Positions 1 through 8,235 of a stretch of 64,000 nucleotides of DNA are shown piece by piece. The position numbers and the translations under genes are program-made. The stretch covers positions 1 to 64,000 of the forward strand of contig CANHHA010000012.1 in NCBI GenBank assembly GCA_947460825.1. Reading direction: 5' to 3'. The notes beneath the pieces were generated by a model that saw only the letters and a list, made by a program, of their open reading frames with translations, did no database searches and was not told the origin of the DNA. This DNA comes from Flavobacteriales bacterium. Its GTDB lineage: Bacteria; Bacteroidota; Bacteroidia; Flavobacteriales_D; Crocinitomicaceae. Within the stretch, counting starts at the first letter, position 1; every line of letters begins with the position of its first letter.

Positions 1-75
1 CCATCTAATCCTTATTAAATAATCTTCAAAGTCCCTTTCTGTCTTGAATTTTGAAACAATTGTGTAGATATCCAT
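1..75 (-). CDS. N-terminal piece of a probable IS1595-type transposase (runs off window)
   Basis: An ATG at 73-75 on the minus strand opens a frame that stays open to the window edge (25 codons). The piece reads TERDFEDYLIRIRW near its end. From memory this resembles the start of IS1595/ISXO2-type transposases, where an acidic helix and a ...RWP stretch precede a CxxC zinc ribbon. The zinc ribbon and the catalytic part would lie outside the window, so the family is a guess from a short match. Whether the gene is intact cannot be judged. Confidence 0.4.
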   Translation of the reverse strand, partial: MDIYTIVSKFKTERDFEDYLIRIRW

Positions 76-144
76 GGTTTTTTATTTCAAAGAAAGTAAT
101 GTGGACCTTATTCTATTTACGTTGTGCTATTAGATAGGCAATCG

Positions 145-169
145 CCCTTTGAAGGGGGACAAAGGGGGA
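145..169. repeat. G/C-run repeat, CCCTTTGAAGGGGG followed by ACAAAGGGGGA
   Basis: A short inverted repeat (CCCTT/AAGGG) is followed by a second AAAGGGGG block. I remember similar CCCCCTTTGTCCCCCTTCAAAGGG strings as dispersed intergenic repeats in Bacteroidota genomes, but that was not checked. The stretch from 76 to 338 holds this repeat and no convincing intact gene. It lies between the transposase piece and the 3' end of the secreted-protein gene. Confidence 0.35.
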
Positions 170-338
170 TGATCGATTGATGAAGTATCAATAAAACTAA
201 TCCTCCATCTCCAAGGCCCGCTCCACGGTTTTAATCGACGAGGCCTTAAAGGTGGTGAAGGGGTTGTAGGGGATTAAAGATGAAAAAATACTTGTTTTTT
301 AGTTATAAATCCAGACAAAATTTTTCTTTGATAGCAAT

Positions 339-1352
339 TTATTTAATACGATTTGCTTGAATTATTTGTAGTGGTTCACCCCCATTTTCTGTACAACAAT
401 AAGAACCATTTGAAAAACGGATTTTATAAAAATCTTCAGAATTACTCACTAGACTATATACACCTGTTGCTTTATAACTCAATGAAATCGTTTTGAATAG
501 CTTATAATCGAGCTCAGTCCATAACTCATTTAATGTTAGATTACCAGCCTCATCTAAAAACCAATCACCTGTAACCTGAGAATTTTCAATTTTTGTAATT
601 CGATTAGCAATCCAAAAATCTGTTTTGAAGGATTTTATAAATGTCCCATCTTCATTAAATGATATCTTAAATCCAGAATCTGTATTCCACACACCAAGTA
701 AAAAGGACTTATTAAACAAAGTTGATTCTTTAACTTCTTTTTGAGGTTCAACTATCGATAATTTATTCTTAGTAATGCATTTATCATTTATTGTTTTGGT
801 ATACCTATCCAATTCTAAGCTAATCATATTTTGATAATCAGATTTAGATAAATTAGAACAGGTTTGTTCAACGAAGCATAGAGCAATTGTTTCTTTATCA
901 ATATCTGAAAATTTTGAATCCTCTAATGATTTTAATGATTGTTTAACTAACATAAGTTTATCTTCCTTTGTCCAATCATTAACATCACTTTTCGATGAAT
1001 CCACACTTTGAACGACAGGACTGTCTTTACTTACATCTAAATTAATCCCATTGTTTTTGGCACACAAATCAATCATTGAAGAGTTTATTCTCTTTATTTC
1101 GATATCGATTTTATTTTGATATTCTTGCTTTGTATACTTTATCGTTAACTCTTGCATACTACATAAAGCCAAGGATTCCTTCTGTTCCACTGTTAACGAT
1201 TTAAACTTAGCTACATCAGATAAAAAAGCTTCGTATAAATTTGTTTTATCTGATTTAGTCCAAATCTCCTGGGCAGAAATGATATTAATATTTATCGAAT
1301 AAAATATACAAAAGCTAAGGAATACATTGTTTTTTGATTTAAAAAAACTCAT
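339..1352 (-). CDS. Unrecognised secreted protein with two tandem helical repeats
   Basis: No known family is recognised. Residues 1-28 form a signal peptide (hydrophobic core FLSFCIFYSI, end ISAQ). The mature part starts with two related units of about 70 residues, W31-N101 and W127-N196. Both begin with WTK and then DK. Both have Leu-Cys (63-64 and 158-159), YQN 14 residues after that Cys (78-80 and 173-175), and a second Cys 33 residues after the first (C97, C192). From about residue 218 a beta-rich part starts with GVW and FNEDGTF, in the style of lipocalin-like stress domains. The gene starts 10 bp after the lipoprotein gene at 1363-1791 on the same strand, so the two are probably co-transcribed. 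Function unknown. Confidence 0.75.
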   Translation of the reverse strand: MSFFKSKNNVFLSFCIFYSININIISAQEIWTKSDKTNLYEAFLSDVAKFKSLTVEQKESLALCSMQELTIKYTKQEYQNKIDIEIKRINSSMIDLCAKNNGINLDVSKDSPVVQSVDSSKSDVNDWTKEDKLMLVKQSLKSLEDSKFSDIDKETIALCFVEQTCSNLSKSDYQNMISLELDRYTKTINDKCITKNKLSIVEPQKEVKESTLFNKSFLLGVWNTDSGFKISFNEDGTFIKSFKTDFWIANRITKIENSQVTGDWFLDEAGNLTLNELWTELDYKLFKTISLSYKATGVYSLVSNSEDFYKIRFSNGSYCCTENGGEPLQIIQANRIK

Positions 1353-1362
1353 TATTAAAATA

Positions 1363-1791
1363 TTAAAGAATTACTTTACTACATCCTCCTGCAAATACGT
1401 TATAACTATCAGTATAAAGTGAATTTCCATTATTATCTTTTACTTCGTACTGGATTGTTTTTGAACTGTTTTTACCCATGTCAATAGTTACCTTAAAGTT
1501 ACCTTGTTGATCGCAATTCGGTTCACCTGTCCAATACAATGTACTTAAACAAGATCCAACCAATTGGCCATCAACATACAACGTTAATCCTGAAACTCCA
1601 AGTGTTTGAAGCGCTTGATATCCATCATAATCAATCCAAAAAATCACATCCTCTTTGTAAGTGCAAGAGCCATCATCTTTTTTTGCAGCATCAGAATAAT
1701 TTGTTGCGAAGAAATCTGTACAACCCTGTTTTTTACACCCAGTAATAGAAAGCGCTACTGGAATCGCTAATAGTAAAAGTAATTTTTTCAT
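1363..1791 (-). CDS. Small lipoprotein with a CTD...DDGSC motif
   Basis: A 142-residue protein. The start chosen is the ATG at 1791, because MKKLLLLLAIPVALSITGC is a complete lipoprotein signal with the lipid-carrying Cys at 19. A longer in-frame start at 1890 would bury this signal. Right after the lipobox comes a CTD..A.NY...A..DDGSC motif, which recurs in many secreted Bacteroidota proteins and probably forms a small disulfide- or metal-stabilised unit. The rest is beta-rich with more Cys residues. The gene is followed at 10 bp by the duplicated-domain secreted protein. Probably a surface or periplasmic lipoprotein of unknown role. Confidence 0.75.
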   Translation of the reverse strand: MKKLLLLLAIPVALSITGCKKQGCTDFFATNYSDAAKKDDGSCTYKEDVIFWIDYDGYQALQTLGVSGLTLYVDGQLVGSCLSTLYWTGEPNCDQQGNFKVTIDMGKNSSKTIQYEVKDNNGNSLYTDSYNVFAGGCSKVIL

Positions 1792-1910
1792 AATATTTTG
1801 TATTTTCAAAGTAAAAGTAAGTAAAGTATTTATATTTTCAACCAATTTTGTGCATTTTTTCAAACGTTTATGCATGGTGAAGTTCCACAATAAATGAGGA
1901 ATTTCGCTGC

Positions 1911-2204
1911 ATGGAGGAAATGCACATTGGAAATAAAATCAAGAGCGTATTAGAATCCAGGGGTCTTTCGGTTACCGAATTCGCCAAGCGCATTAATAAG
2001 TCAAGGGAAAATATTTATTCGATTTTTGCGCGTAAAACAATTGATACCGGTTTATTACAGAGCATCTCCAACGTACTCGCCTACGACTTTTTCATGCACC
2101 TAAGCATTACACACTATGCGCTTGAAGAGGAAATTCAACTTTTAAAAGAAGAGAATAAACTGTTGAAGGATTATAATAAGTTGTTGAAGAAGGTTAAGAA
2201 GTGA
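1911..2204 (+). CDS. XRE-type helix-turn-helix regulator with C-terminal coiled coil
   Basis: 97 residues. About residues 5-60 form a Cro/C1-type DNA-binding domain (KIKSVLESRGLSVTEFAKR, then NKSRENIYSIF as recognition helix). The tail is a strongly heptad-like Lys/Glu/Leu coiled coil (EEEIQLLKEENKLLKDYNKL), which suggests dimer formation. A second ATG at 1920 is preceded by GGAGGAA, a strong Shine-Dalgarno motif that is unusual for this phylum, so the true start may be codon 4. The gene diverges from the 1363-1791 lipoprotein gene and could regulate it; that is inference only. Confidence 0.75.
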   Translation: MEEMHIGNKIKSVLESRGLSVTEFAKRINKSRENIYSIFARKTIDTGLLQSISNVLAYDFFMHLSITHYALEEEIQLLKEENKLLKDYNKLLKKVKK

Positions 2205-2218
2205 TATTTATTCTCTGT

Positions 2219-2275
2219 GTGCGCCCTTCGCCTAGGCGGAGATACGTCCTTCGGGCTACTCAGTGTCCGTGGAAA
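2219..2275. repeat. Dispersed-repeat member starting GTGCGCCCTTCG
   Basis: Starts with the 12-mer GTGCGCCCTTCG at 2219-2230, which recurs at 2409-2420. It contains the palindrome CGCCTAGGCG and a later CTCAGTG. It looks like a diverged copy of the hairpin element at 2408-2464. Confidence 0.4.
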
Positions 2276-2312
2276 AGCAAAACTAGAGTGTCTATACATT
2301 GAAAGCGGCCCT

Positions 2313-2384
2313 TCGACAAGCTCAGGGACCGCTATATCGACAAGCTCAGGGACCGCTATATCGACAAGCTCAGGGACCGCTTTA
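2313..2384. repeat. Three tandem 24-bp repeats with CGACAAGCTCAGGGACCGCT core
   Basis: Copies lie at 2313-2336, 2337-2360 and 2361-2384. The first two are identical and the third differs only near its end. The flank plus first copy (AGCGGCCCT ... AGGGACCGCT) can form a REP-like hairpin. The same CGACAAGCTCA core builds the 21-bp array at 35375-35521. No reading frame is evident. Confidence 0.85.
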
Positions 2385-2407
2385 GCTTAAAAAAAATATT
2401 TCTTTGG

Positions 2408-2464
2408 GGTGCGCCCTTCGATATGATTCGACAGGCTCATCACTAGCTGCTCAGGGAACGCACC
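2408..2464. repeat. REP-like inverted repeat
   Basis: The arms GGTGCG (2408-2413) and CGCACC (2459-2464) pair, and CCCT/AGGG pair further in. The loop holds TTCGACAGGCTCA, a variant of the core found in the neighbouring 24-bp array. It lies just after the stop codon of the minus-strand acyl-CoA dehydrogenase gene. A T-rich run follows on that strand at about 2390-2400, so it may also help end that transcript. Confidence 0.55.
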
Positions 2465-2475
2465 GAGAACTTTAA

Positions 2476-3618
2476 TTACCCATTCAATACCCCTCTCGAG
2501 ATTACAATTTTTTGAACCTCTGAGGTTCCTTCGTAAATCTGGGTGATTTTTGCATCGCGCATGAGGCGCTCCACGTGATACTCTTTTACAAAGCCATAAC
2601 CGCCATGAATTTGTACCGCTTCAACGGTTTGTTCCATCGCTACTTTAGAGGCATATAATTTGGCCATGGCACTGGATTGATCGTAATTTCTTCCTTGGTC
2701 TTTATCCACGGCGGATTTATACACCAACAAGCGAGCAGCTTCTACTTCAGTTGCCATGTCGGCAATTTTAAAGGCAATCGCTTGGTGCTTATATATTTCC
2801 TTTCCGAAGGCTTTACGTTCTTTGGAATACGCCACAGATAATTCAAGTCCACCCGCAGCAATGCCCAAGGCTTGTGCAGCAATACCGATCCGTCCACCAC
2901 TCAATACTTTCATGGCAAACTTAAATCCGAAGCCATCCTCACCAATTCGATTTTCCTTTGGAACTTTTACATCGTTAAACAATAACGTATGGGTATCGCT
3001 TCCGCGAATTCCGAGTTTATCTTCTTTCGCTCCCACGATAAACCCTTCCATGCCCCGCTCAATAATAAAGGCATTGATTCCTTTATGCCCTAATTCCACA
3101 TTGGTTTGCGCTATGACTAAATAAACAGACGCTGATGACCCATTGGTAATCCAGTTTTTTGTTCCATTTAATAGATAATGGTCTCCTTTATCAATTGCTG
3201 TGGTGCTCTGAGATGTAGCATCTGATCCAGCCTCAGGCTCTGACAAGCAGAACGCCCCAATTTTCTCACCCTTAGCAAGGGGAATCAAATGTTTTTGTTT
3301 TTGTTCTTCTGTTCCAAATTTCTCTAATCCCCAACACACCAAGGAGTTGTTTACCGACATACACACCGATGTGGAAGCATCAACCTTTGAAATTTCTTCC
3401 ATCGCTAACACATAAGACAAGGTATCCATTCCTGAACCCCCGTACTTTGGATCAACCATCATTCCCATGAAGCCTAGTTCGCCCAATTGCTTAATTTCTT
3501 CTGCCGGAAATCTCTGCTGGTTATCTCTATCGATTACTCCGGGTTTAAGTACGTTTTGTGCAAAATCTCTCGCTGCTTCTTTAACGGCTAAATGCTCTTC
3601 GGTAAGTTCAAAATGCAT
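2476..3618 (-). CDS. Acyl-CoA dehydrogenase
   Basis: FAD-dependent enzyme that oxidises an acyl-CoA to the trans-2-enoyl-CoA, passing electrons to electron-transfer flavoprotein. It acts in fatty-acid or branched-chain amino-acid breakdown. The length (380) is that of the short/branched-chain group. The N-terminal helical domain covers about 5-115. The flavin signature FCLSEPEAGSDA is at 123-134. The C-terminal helical domain holds IHGGYGF and the YEGTSEVQ segment, whose E363 is the expected catalytic base. Chain length cannot be read from the sequence. The gene stands alone, diverges from anmK, and ends at the REP-like hairpin. A CAAAAATA (-7 box on the minus strand) lies 27 nt before the ATG. 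Confidence 0.95.
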   Translation of the reverse strand: MHFELTEEHLAVKEAARDFAQNVLKPGVIDRDNQQRFPAEEIKQLGELGFMGMMVDPKYGGSGMDTLSYVLAMEEISKVDASTSVCMSVNNSLVCWGLEKFGTEEQKQKHLIPLAKGEKIGAFCLSEPEAGSDATSQSTTAIDKGDHYLLNGTKNWITNGSSASVYLVIAQTNVELGHKGINAFIIERGMEGFIVGAKEDKLGIRGSDTHTLLFNDVKVPKENRIGEDGFGFKFAMKVLSGGRIGIAAQALGIAAGGLELSVAYSKERKAFGKEIYKHQAIAFKIADMATEVEAARLLVYKSAVDKDQGRNYDQSSAMAKLYASKVAMEQTVEAVQIHGGYGFVKEYHVERLMRDAKITQIYEGTSEVQKIVISRGVLNG

Positions 3619-3645
3619 GTGATGTAGTTTTGATTTTTAATTTTA

Positions 3646-3653
3646 CAAAAATA
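3646..3653 (-). promoter_or_regulatory. Putative -7 box for the acyl-CoA dehydrogenase gene
   Basis: Reads TATTTTTG on the minus strand, an exact match to the Bacteroidota -7 consensus TAnnTTTG, 27 nt before the ATG. No clear TTTG element lies about 20 bp further up. Confidence 0.5.
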
Positions 3654-3683
3654 AGCTATTTTCTATTCATTAATTCGAATCAC

Positions 3684-4754
3684 GTGCAGGAAAAAAGAAT
3701 AATTGGTCTCATGTCTGGCACCTCCTTAGACGGGCTGGACATCGCTTGCGTTCATTTTTCAGGGCCTGAAGATGCGGTAAGGTTCACACTCGAAGCGGCG
3801 GAAACCGTTTCACTTCCTTCGGACATTAAAAATGCCTTGCTGCAGATCGAAACGCTATCCCCTCGAGAATTATTTAAACTCAACCATACCCTAGCTTGTT
3901 TCTACGCCGAGGCAGTAAATGCATTCATTACAAAGTTTAGCTTAGACAAAACTCGCATCGATGCCATCGCCTCGCATGGTCAAACCATTTTTCACCAACC
4001 CGAGGACGGATATACCGTTCAATTGGGATGCGGTTCTACCCTGGCCTATCATAGTGGTTTACCCGTAATTAATGATTTCAGATCCTTAGATGTAGCAGCC
4101 GGCGGACAAGGAGCGCCCTTGGTTCCGATTGGTGACCAGCTCTTATTTGGAACACACGCTGATGCGTTTATTAATATTGGGGGCTTTGCTAACATCAGCT
4201 TTAACATGCATGAACGTACGTTGGCATTTGATGTGTGCCCGGGGAACCTTCCGATGAATACCTATGCAAGAAAACTCGGATTAGAATACGATGCGGGTGG
4301 GGAAATTGCTTCTGCCCACGAGGCGGATTCGGAAGTGCTTTACGCCCTGAATCATTTGCCATATTATACGCTAGACGGTCCAAAATCCTTAGGAACAGAA
4401 TGGCTAGACTCCACGTTTTACCCCTGTATTCCATCCGATCTTGAACCCGCGGTGGCGATTGCCACGATCAATGAACATATTGCGCATCAACTGGCCGCGG
4501 TATTAGAAAAAAATAACTTGAAGCGTGCCTATATCACGGGAGGCGGTGCATTGAACAGTGCATTAATATACCAACTCAAGGCCAAATATACCGGAACGGT
4601 AATTATTCCAAGCGCTGATATCGTAGATTTTAAAGAAGCGATAATCTTTGCCTTTCTTGGGTTCCGTTTTCTGGAACGAAAATTTAATTCCTTGGCCTCG
4701 GTCACTGGGGCAAGCGAAAATGTATGTGGAGGCGCGCTACATTATCCCCGATAA
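3684..4754 (+). CDS. anmK: Anhydro-N-acetylmuramic acid kinase
   Basis: Phosphorylates and opens 1,6-anhydro-MurNAc released from turned-over peptidoglycan, giving MurNAc-6-phosphate for recycling in the cytosol. The family hallmark GLMSGTSLDGLD is at the N-terminus. GHGQTIFHQP-like, GGFANIS and TGGGALNS sugar-kinase/ATP motifs follow. The GTG at 3684 gives 356 residues and an N-terminus just ahead of the hallmark. The frame is open back to a TTG at 3630, but that would add 18 unconserved hydrophobic residues and run into the divergent promoter region. A murQ etherase partner is not in the window. Confidence 0.93.
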   Translation: MQEKRIIGLMSGTSLDGLDIACVHFSGPEDAVRFTLEAAETVSLPSDIKNALLQIETLSPRELFKLNHTLACFYAEAVNAFITKFSLDKTRIDAIASHGQTIFHQPEDGYTVQLGCGSTLAYHSGLPVINDFRSLDVAAGGQGAPLVPIGDQLLFGTHADAFINIGGFANISFNMHERTLAFDVCPGNLPMNTYARKLGLEYDAGGEIASAHEADSEVLYALNHLPYYTLDGPKSLGTEWLDSTFYPCIPSDLEPAVAIATINEHIAHQLAAVLEKNNLKRAYITGGGALNSALIYQLKAKYTGTVIIPSADIVDFKEAIIFAFLGFRFLERKFNSLASVTGASENVCGGALHYPR

Positions 4755-4822
4755 GTAGTTTATTCACATTGAAACTTGGAGAAAATTAACATGTCTTGGG
4801 CTTTTCACTTGTAATATCAAGG

Positions 4823-4830
4823 TATTTTTG
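4823..4830 (+). promoter_or_regulatory. Putative -7 box for the amino-acid dehydrogenase gene
   Basis: TATTTTTG, an exact TAnnTTTG match, 18 nt before the ATG at 4849. It overlaps the alternative TTG start at 4828, which argues against that longer start. Confidence 0.55.
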
Positions 4831-4848
4831 GGCTTTGCAACAACACAC

Positions 4849-6081
4849 ATGATAGAATTACTAAAGAAATTTGAAAATAAGCGCCCTGAAATCGTATTTG
4901 AATGGAAGGATGCAGAAACAGAAGCCGAGGGATGGGTAGTAATTAACAGTTTACGTGGGGGTGCCGCAGGCGGGGGAACTCGAATGCGCGTTGGACTCGA
5001 CAAGCGCGAAGTTGAATCGCTTGCGAAAACCATGGAAGTTAAATTCACCGTGGCTGGTCCAGCCATTGGTGGGGCTAAATCAGGAATCAATTTTGATCCC
5101 AACGACCCACGAAAAGAAGGTGTACTCAAACGCTGGTTTACAGCCGTTGCTCCCTTATTAAAAACGTATTACGGGACCGGAGGAGATTTAAACGTAGATG
5201 AGATTCACGAAGTTATTCCGATTACCGAAGCAAATGGCGTTTGGCATCCGCAAGAAGGGGTATTTAACGGCCATTTTCAACCCAATGCCGACCAAAAAAT
5301 CCATCGCATTGGACAATTACAAAAAGGCGTTTCCCATGTGTTAAGTTCCGCAACATACAGTCCGGATGTATCAAAAAACTACTTGGTGGCTGACATGATT
5401 ACAGGGTTTGGTGTTTGCGTTTCGATTGAACAATACTATAACATTTGGGGAGGTGCACTGAACGGGAAAAAAATTCTCATCCAAGGTTGGGGGAACGTGG
5501 GTTCAGCTGCTGCCTTTTATTTAGCCCAAAAAGGAGCGAAAATTGTAGGGATCATCGACCGCGTTGGCGGATTAATTAAGCCTGAAGGGTTTTCTTTGGA
5601 AGAAATCCGCCACTTATTTATAACTAAAAATGGTAATGCCTTAGCGCATCCGAACTTACTATCCTACGAAGAGGTTAATGAACGGATTTGGGACCTTGAA
5701 GCGGATGTCTTCGTTCCTTGTGCTGGTAGCCGCATGTTGAATCAAAATCAATTAGAACGGTTAATTAACGCAGGCGTTTCTGTCATTTCATCCGGTGCAA
5801 ATGTTCCCTTTGCCGACCCTGAAATTTTCTTTGGACCTACCGCAGGATATGCCGATGAGCACCTTGCGTTAATTCCAGATTTTATTGCAAATTGTGGCAT
5901 GGCGCGGGTCTTTGCGTACCTCATGAGTAACGACCTCGAAGAAATTGATGAAGCACTAATTTTCGAGGATACCGCAGAAATTATCGGTAATGCCTTGAAG
6001 AAAGTGCATTCGAACAATTCAAGTACAAAAAATTTAGCAAAATCAGCCTTTGAAATAGCCTTGACTCAATTGGAACCTTAA
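4849..6081 (+). CDS. Glu/Leu/Phe/Val-type amino-acid dehydrogenase
   Basis: NAD(P)-dependent oxidative deaminase of the glutamate/leucine dehydrogenase superfamily. The N-terminal substrate domain has RGGAAGGGTRMR and GPAIGGAKSGI; the Lys in the latter matches the catalytic Lys of the family. The Rossmann domain starts around ILIQGWGNVGSAAAFYLA. The amino-acid substrate cannot be assigned from these motifs. The start is taken at ATG 4849, giving 410 residues, since the extra codons from TTG 4828 cover the promoter. Its stop overlaps the nhaD start by one base (TAATG), so translation is probably coupled. Confidence 0.9.
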   Translation: MIELLKKFENKRPEIVFEWKDAETEAEGWVVINSLRGGAAGGGTRMRVGLDKREVESLAKTMEVKFTVAGPAIGGAKSGINFDPNDPRKEGVLKRWFTAVAPLLKTYYGTGGDLNVDEIHEVIPITEANGVWHPQEGVFNGHFQPNADQKIHRIGQLQKGVSHVLSSATYSPDVSKNYLVADMITGFGVCVSIEQYYNIWGGALNGKKILIQGWGNVGSAAAFYLAQKGAKIVGIIDRVGGLIKPEGFSLEEIRHLFITKNGNALAHPNLLSYEEVNERIWDLEADVFVPCAGSRMLNQNQLERLINAGVSVISSGANVPFADPEIFFGPTAGYADEHLALIPDFIANCGMARVFAYLMSNDLEEIDEALIFEDTAEIIGNALKKVHSNNSSTKNLAKSAFEIALTQLEP

Positions 6082-7430
6082 TGACGCTAATCATACTATT
6101 CGTCTTTATCGTTGGATACGTATTGATATCCACTGAACATTGGCATCGGATCGATAAGATGATTCCCGCCATCTTGATGATGGTGCTTTCATGGGGGCTG
6201 ATTTTTGCGTTTCCGAATATGGTTGTGCAATGGCTAGATCCAAGTTCTGCGGAACTCCTGCTTTCAAAATTGGGTTTTGTCCCTGATTTCGTTGGCAATA
6301 CCGCAGAAAAAACGGAACTCATAAACACAGCCCTGCAACATCACCTGAGTAAAACGGCTGAAATTGTGGTATTTCTAATTGGGGCAATGACCTTGGTTGA
6401 ATTGATTGATCATTTCAAGGGGTTTGATGCCGTACAGGTACTTTTTAAAGCGAAAAAGAAATGGAATTTATTGGTGCTCCTTTGCACCTTCGCGTTTTTT
6501 CTTTCCGCTGTAATTGATAACCTTACCGCTACGCTCGTAATGATTGCGATTTACCGAAAAATTATAGACGCACCTGAAGATCGACTTTGGTATGCTGGAT
6601 TTATTGTGTTAGCCGCAAATGCGGGTGGTTCCTGGTCTCCGATTGGTGATGTAACCACGACAATGCTATGGATTGGTCATAAAGTCAGCACTACCCCACT
6701 CATCTTAAGTACCTTTATTCCCTCCTTATTGTGTATTGTAACGCCTCTTCTCATCGCCCGCTATCTTCCCGCGTTTAAAGGCAACTTAAGTCGAAGTATA
6801 TACATTGAGTCGAAGGAAGGAAGAACCGAGTTGTTGCTTGGTCTTGCATTGTTCTTGATGGTTCCACTGCTTAAATCCGTATTTCATTTACCTCCATACA
6901 TGGGCATGTTGTTCGCGCTGTGTTTATTCGCATTGTATGCGGAAATAAAAACCAAACGCAATTTTAAAATGAGCGAAGTTGAATCTGACCTTTCCCCCCA
7001 GAGCCCAACCATGAAATCACTTCAAAAAGTAGAATTACCTACCATCTTATTTTTCCTAGGAATTTTACTCACCGTTGCCGCGTTGGAATCCCTTGGCTTT
7101 ATTTTCAATTTAGGCCAAAGCGTGCAAGATGCAGGGATTCCAACACAACTCTTTATGGGGATTCTTGGGGTGGCCTCGGCCGTCATTGACAACGTTCCAC
7201 TTGTCGCTGGTGCTATGGGAATGTTTTCCTATCCGATGGACCATGAGACATGGCATTTATTGGCTTACACCGCCGGAACAGGGGGCTCGATATTAATCAT
7301 TGGATCAGCCGCTGGGGTAGTGGCTATGGGCTTAGAAAAAATTAGTTTCGGATGGTATCTAAAACATATTGCTCCGCTAGCCTTTATAGGATATGTAATT
7401 GGGTATATTTTTATGTTAGGTTTTATGTAA
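6081..7430 (+). CDS. nhaD: NhaD-type Na+/H+ antiporter
   Basis: Integral inner-membrane protein of the ion-transporter (IT) superfamily, expected to export Na+ (or Li+) in exchange for H+. Of its 449 residues most lie in about 10-12 hydrophobic helices. Polar intramembrane motifs typical of the family are present: DNLTATLVMIA, NAGGSWSPIGDVTT, a second DNVP in the C-terminal half, and TGGSILIIGSAAG. The two DN motifs reflect the internal two-fold repeat of the fold. It is translationally coupled to the upstream dehydrogenase. A link between amino-acid catabolism and Na+ balance is only suggested by position. Confidence 0.9.
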   Translation: MTLIILFVFIVGYVLISTEHWHRIDKMIPAILMMVLSWGLIFAFPNMVVQWLDPSSAELLLSKLGFVPDFVGNTAEKTELINTALQHHLSKTAEIVVFLIGAMTLVELIDHFKGFDAVQVLFKAKKKWNLLVLLCTFAFFLSAVIDNLTATLVMIAIYRKIIDAPEDRLWYAGFIVLAANAGGSWSPIGDVTTTMLWIGHKVSTTPLILSTFIPSLLCIVTPLLIARYLPAFKGNLSRSIYIESKEGRTELLLGLALFLMVPLLKSVFHLPPYMGMLFALCLFALYAEIKTKRNFKMSEVESDLSPQSPTMKSLQKVELPTILFFLGILLTVAALESLGFIFNLGQSVQDAGIPTQLFMGILGVASAVIDNVPLVAGAMGMFSYPMDHETWHLLAYTAGTGGSILIIGSAAGVVAMGLEKISFGWYLKHIAPLAFIGYVIGYIFMLGFM

Positions 7431-7461
7431 CATTTTAGATGAAAAATCGATATAAGTCACC

Positions 7462-8235
7462 ATGACAACAAACACATCCGCCTTATATTGGAACATTGAC
7501 AGCCTTCCCAAAGAAAAAAGGCTTAGTGCTATGCTCTCCAGCGCAAGTATTTTAGCGCTTTGTTTATGCTCCCTGATTTTTCTTTCGAAGCTAAAACCCT
7601 CTAACCCTCCCTTGGTAAATCATTTAATGGTTCAAGATGAGATTTTGGATGAAATTCCAATAGAGGAATTATTTATTTCGGATGGGGGTTCCGCAAAAGG
7701 TGGAGGTACGCCGTCCATGGACGAGCGCACTGACCCAATGGAACAAACGGAACGAACAGTAACAGACCGCGGAAATGAGCCCATACAAAACGGAAATTCC
7801 AACCACACGAATGGCAACAATCCAACCAATCCATCGAGTTCACCTACCCGTGCAAACAATCCGTTCGGTGATGGTGGAAATGGTGGTGGAAAAGGAGGAG
7901 GTAATGGTCCGTTTGATGGAAATGGAAAGGGTACTGGTGGAGAAGGGGAAGGAGAAGGCGATGGGTTTGGTGATGGAAAATCTAGAATTCGGATCAACGA
8001 CCCGCTTCTTCCAAAATATAATACGGATGTAGATTTAAAAATTCATTTAAAACTAACGGTTTCAGGAGACGGTGCGGTTTCTACTGCTGTGTGTATCAAA
8101 AGTAAAACTACAACCACCGATCAAACCATCATCAATGATGTGATTCGGCAAGTGATTCGGCAAGTGAAATACAAGAAAGATCCGGAAGGCCGTCCAGCGT
8201 ATTGTTTTCTCACGGTAAAAGTGAATGCTCAATAA
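7462..8235 (+). CDS. TonB-like periplasm-spanning protein with Gly-rich linker
   Basis: 257 residues: a short cytosolic N-terminus, one membrane helix (about 25-43), an acidic stretch, then an Asn/Pro/Gly-rich linker whose middle (about 130-175) is nearly all Gly with Lys, Asp and Glu. The last 80 residues look like a TonB/TolA-style C-terminal domain (LKIHLKLTVSGDGAV and a closing beta strand FLTVKV). It probably passes energy to an outer-membrane partner. ExbB/ExbD-like genes are not next to it here. The folC start lies inside its last codons (11-nt overlap), so the two are one transcript. Confidence 0.65.
   Translation: MTTNTSALYWNIDSLPKEKRLSAMLSSASILALCLCSLIFLSKLKPSNPPLVNHLMVQDEILDEIPIEELFISDGGSAKGGGTPSMDERTDPMEQTERTVTDRGNEPIQNGNSNHTNGNNPTNPSSSPTRANNPFGDGGNGGGKGGGNGPFDGNGKGTGGEGEGEGDGFGDGKSRIRINDPLLPKYNTDVDLKIHLKLTVSGDGAVSTAVCIKSKTTTTDQTIINDVIRQVIRQVKYKKDPEGRPAYCFLTVKVNAQ

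Noticed and set aside
1539-1745. 68-residue plus-strand frame within the small lipoprotein gene
   Set aside because: His/Lys-rich shadow of the minus-strand gene; no start context or motif.
3630-3683. TTG start for anmK giving 374 residues
   Set aside because: Adds hydrophobic, unconserved residues ahead of the family start and lies in the divergent promoter region.
4201-4434. Minus-strand frame within anmK
   Set aside because: Opposite-strand shadow without motifs inside a conserved gene.
7632-7997. Pro-rich minus-strand frame opposite the TonB-like gene
   Set aside because: It is the complement of the Gly-rich linker codons; composition alone explains it.
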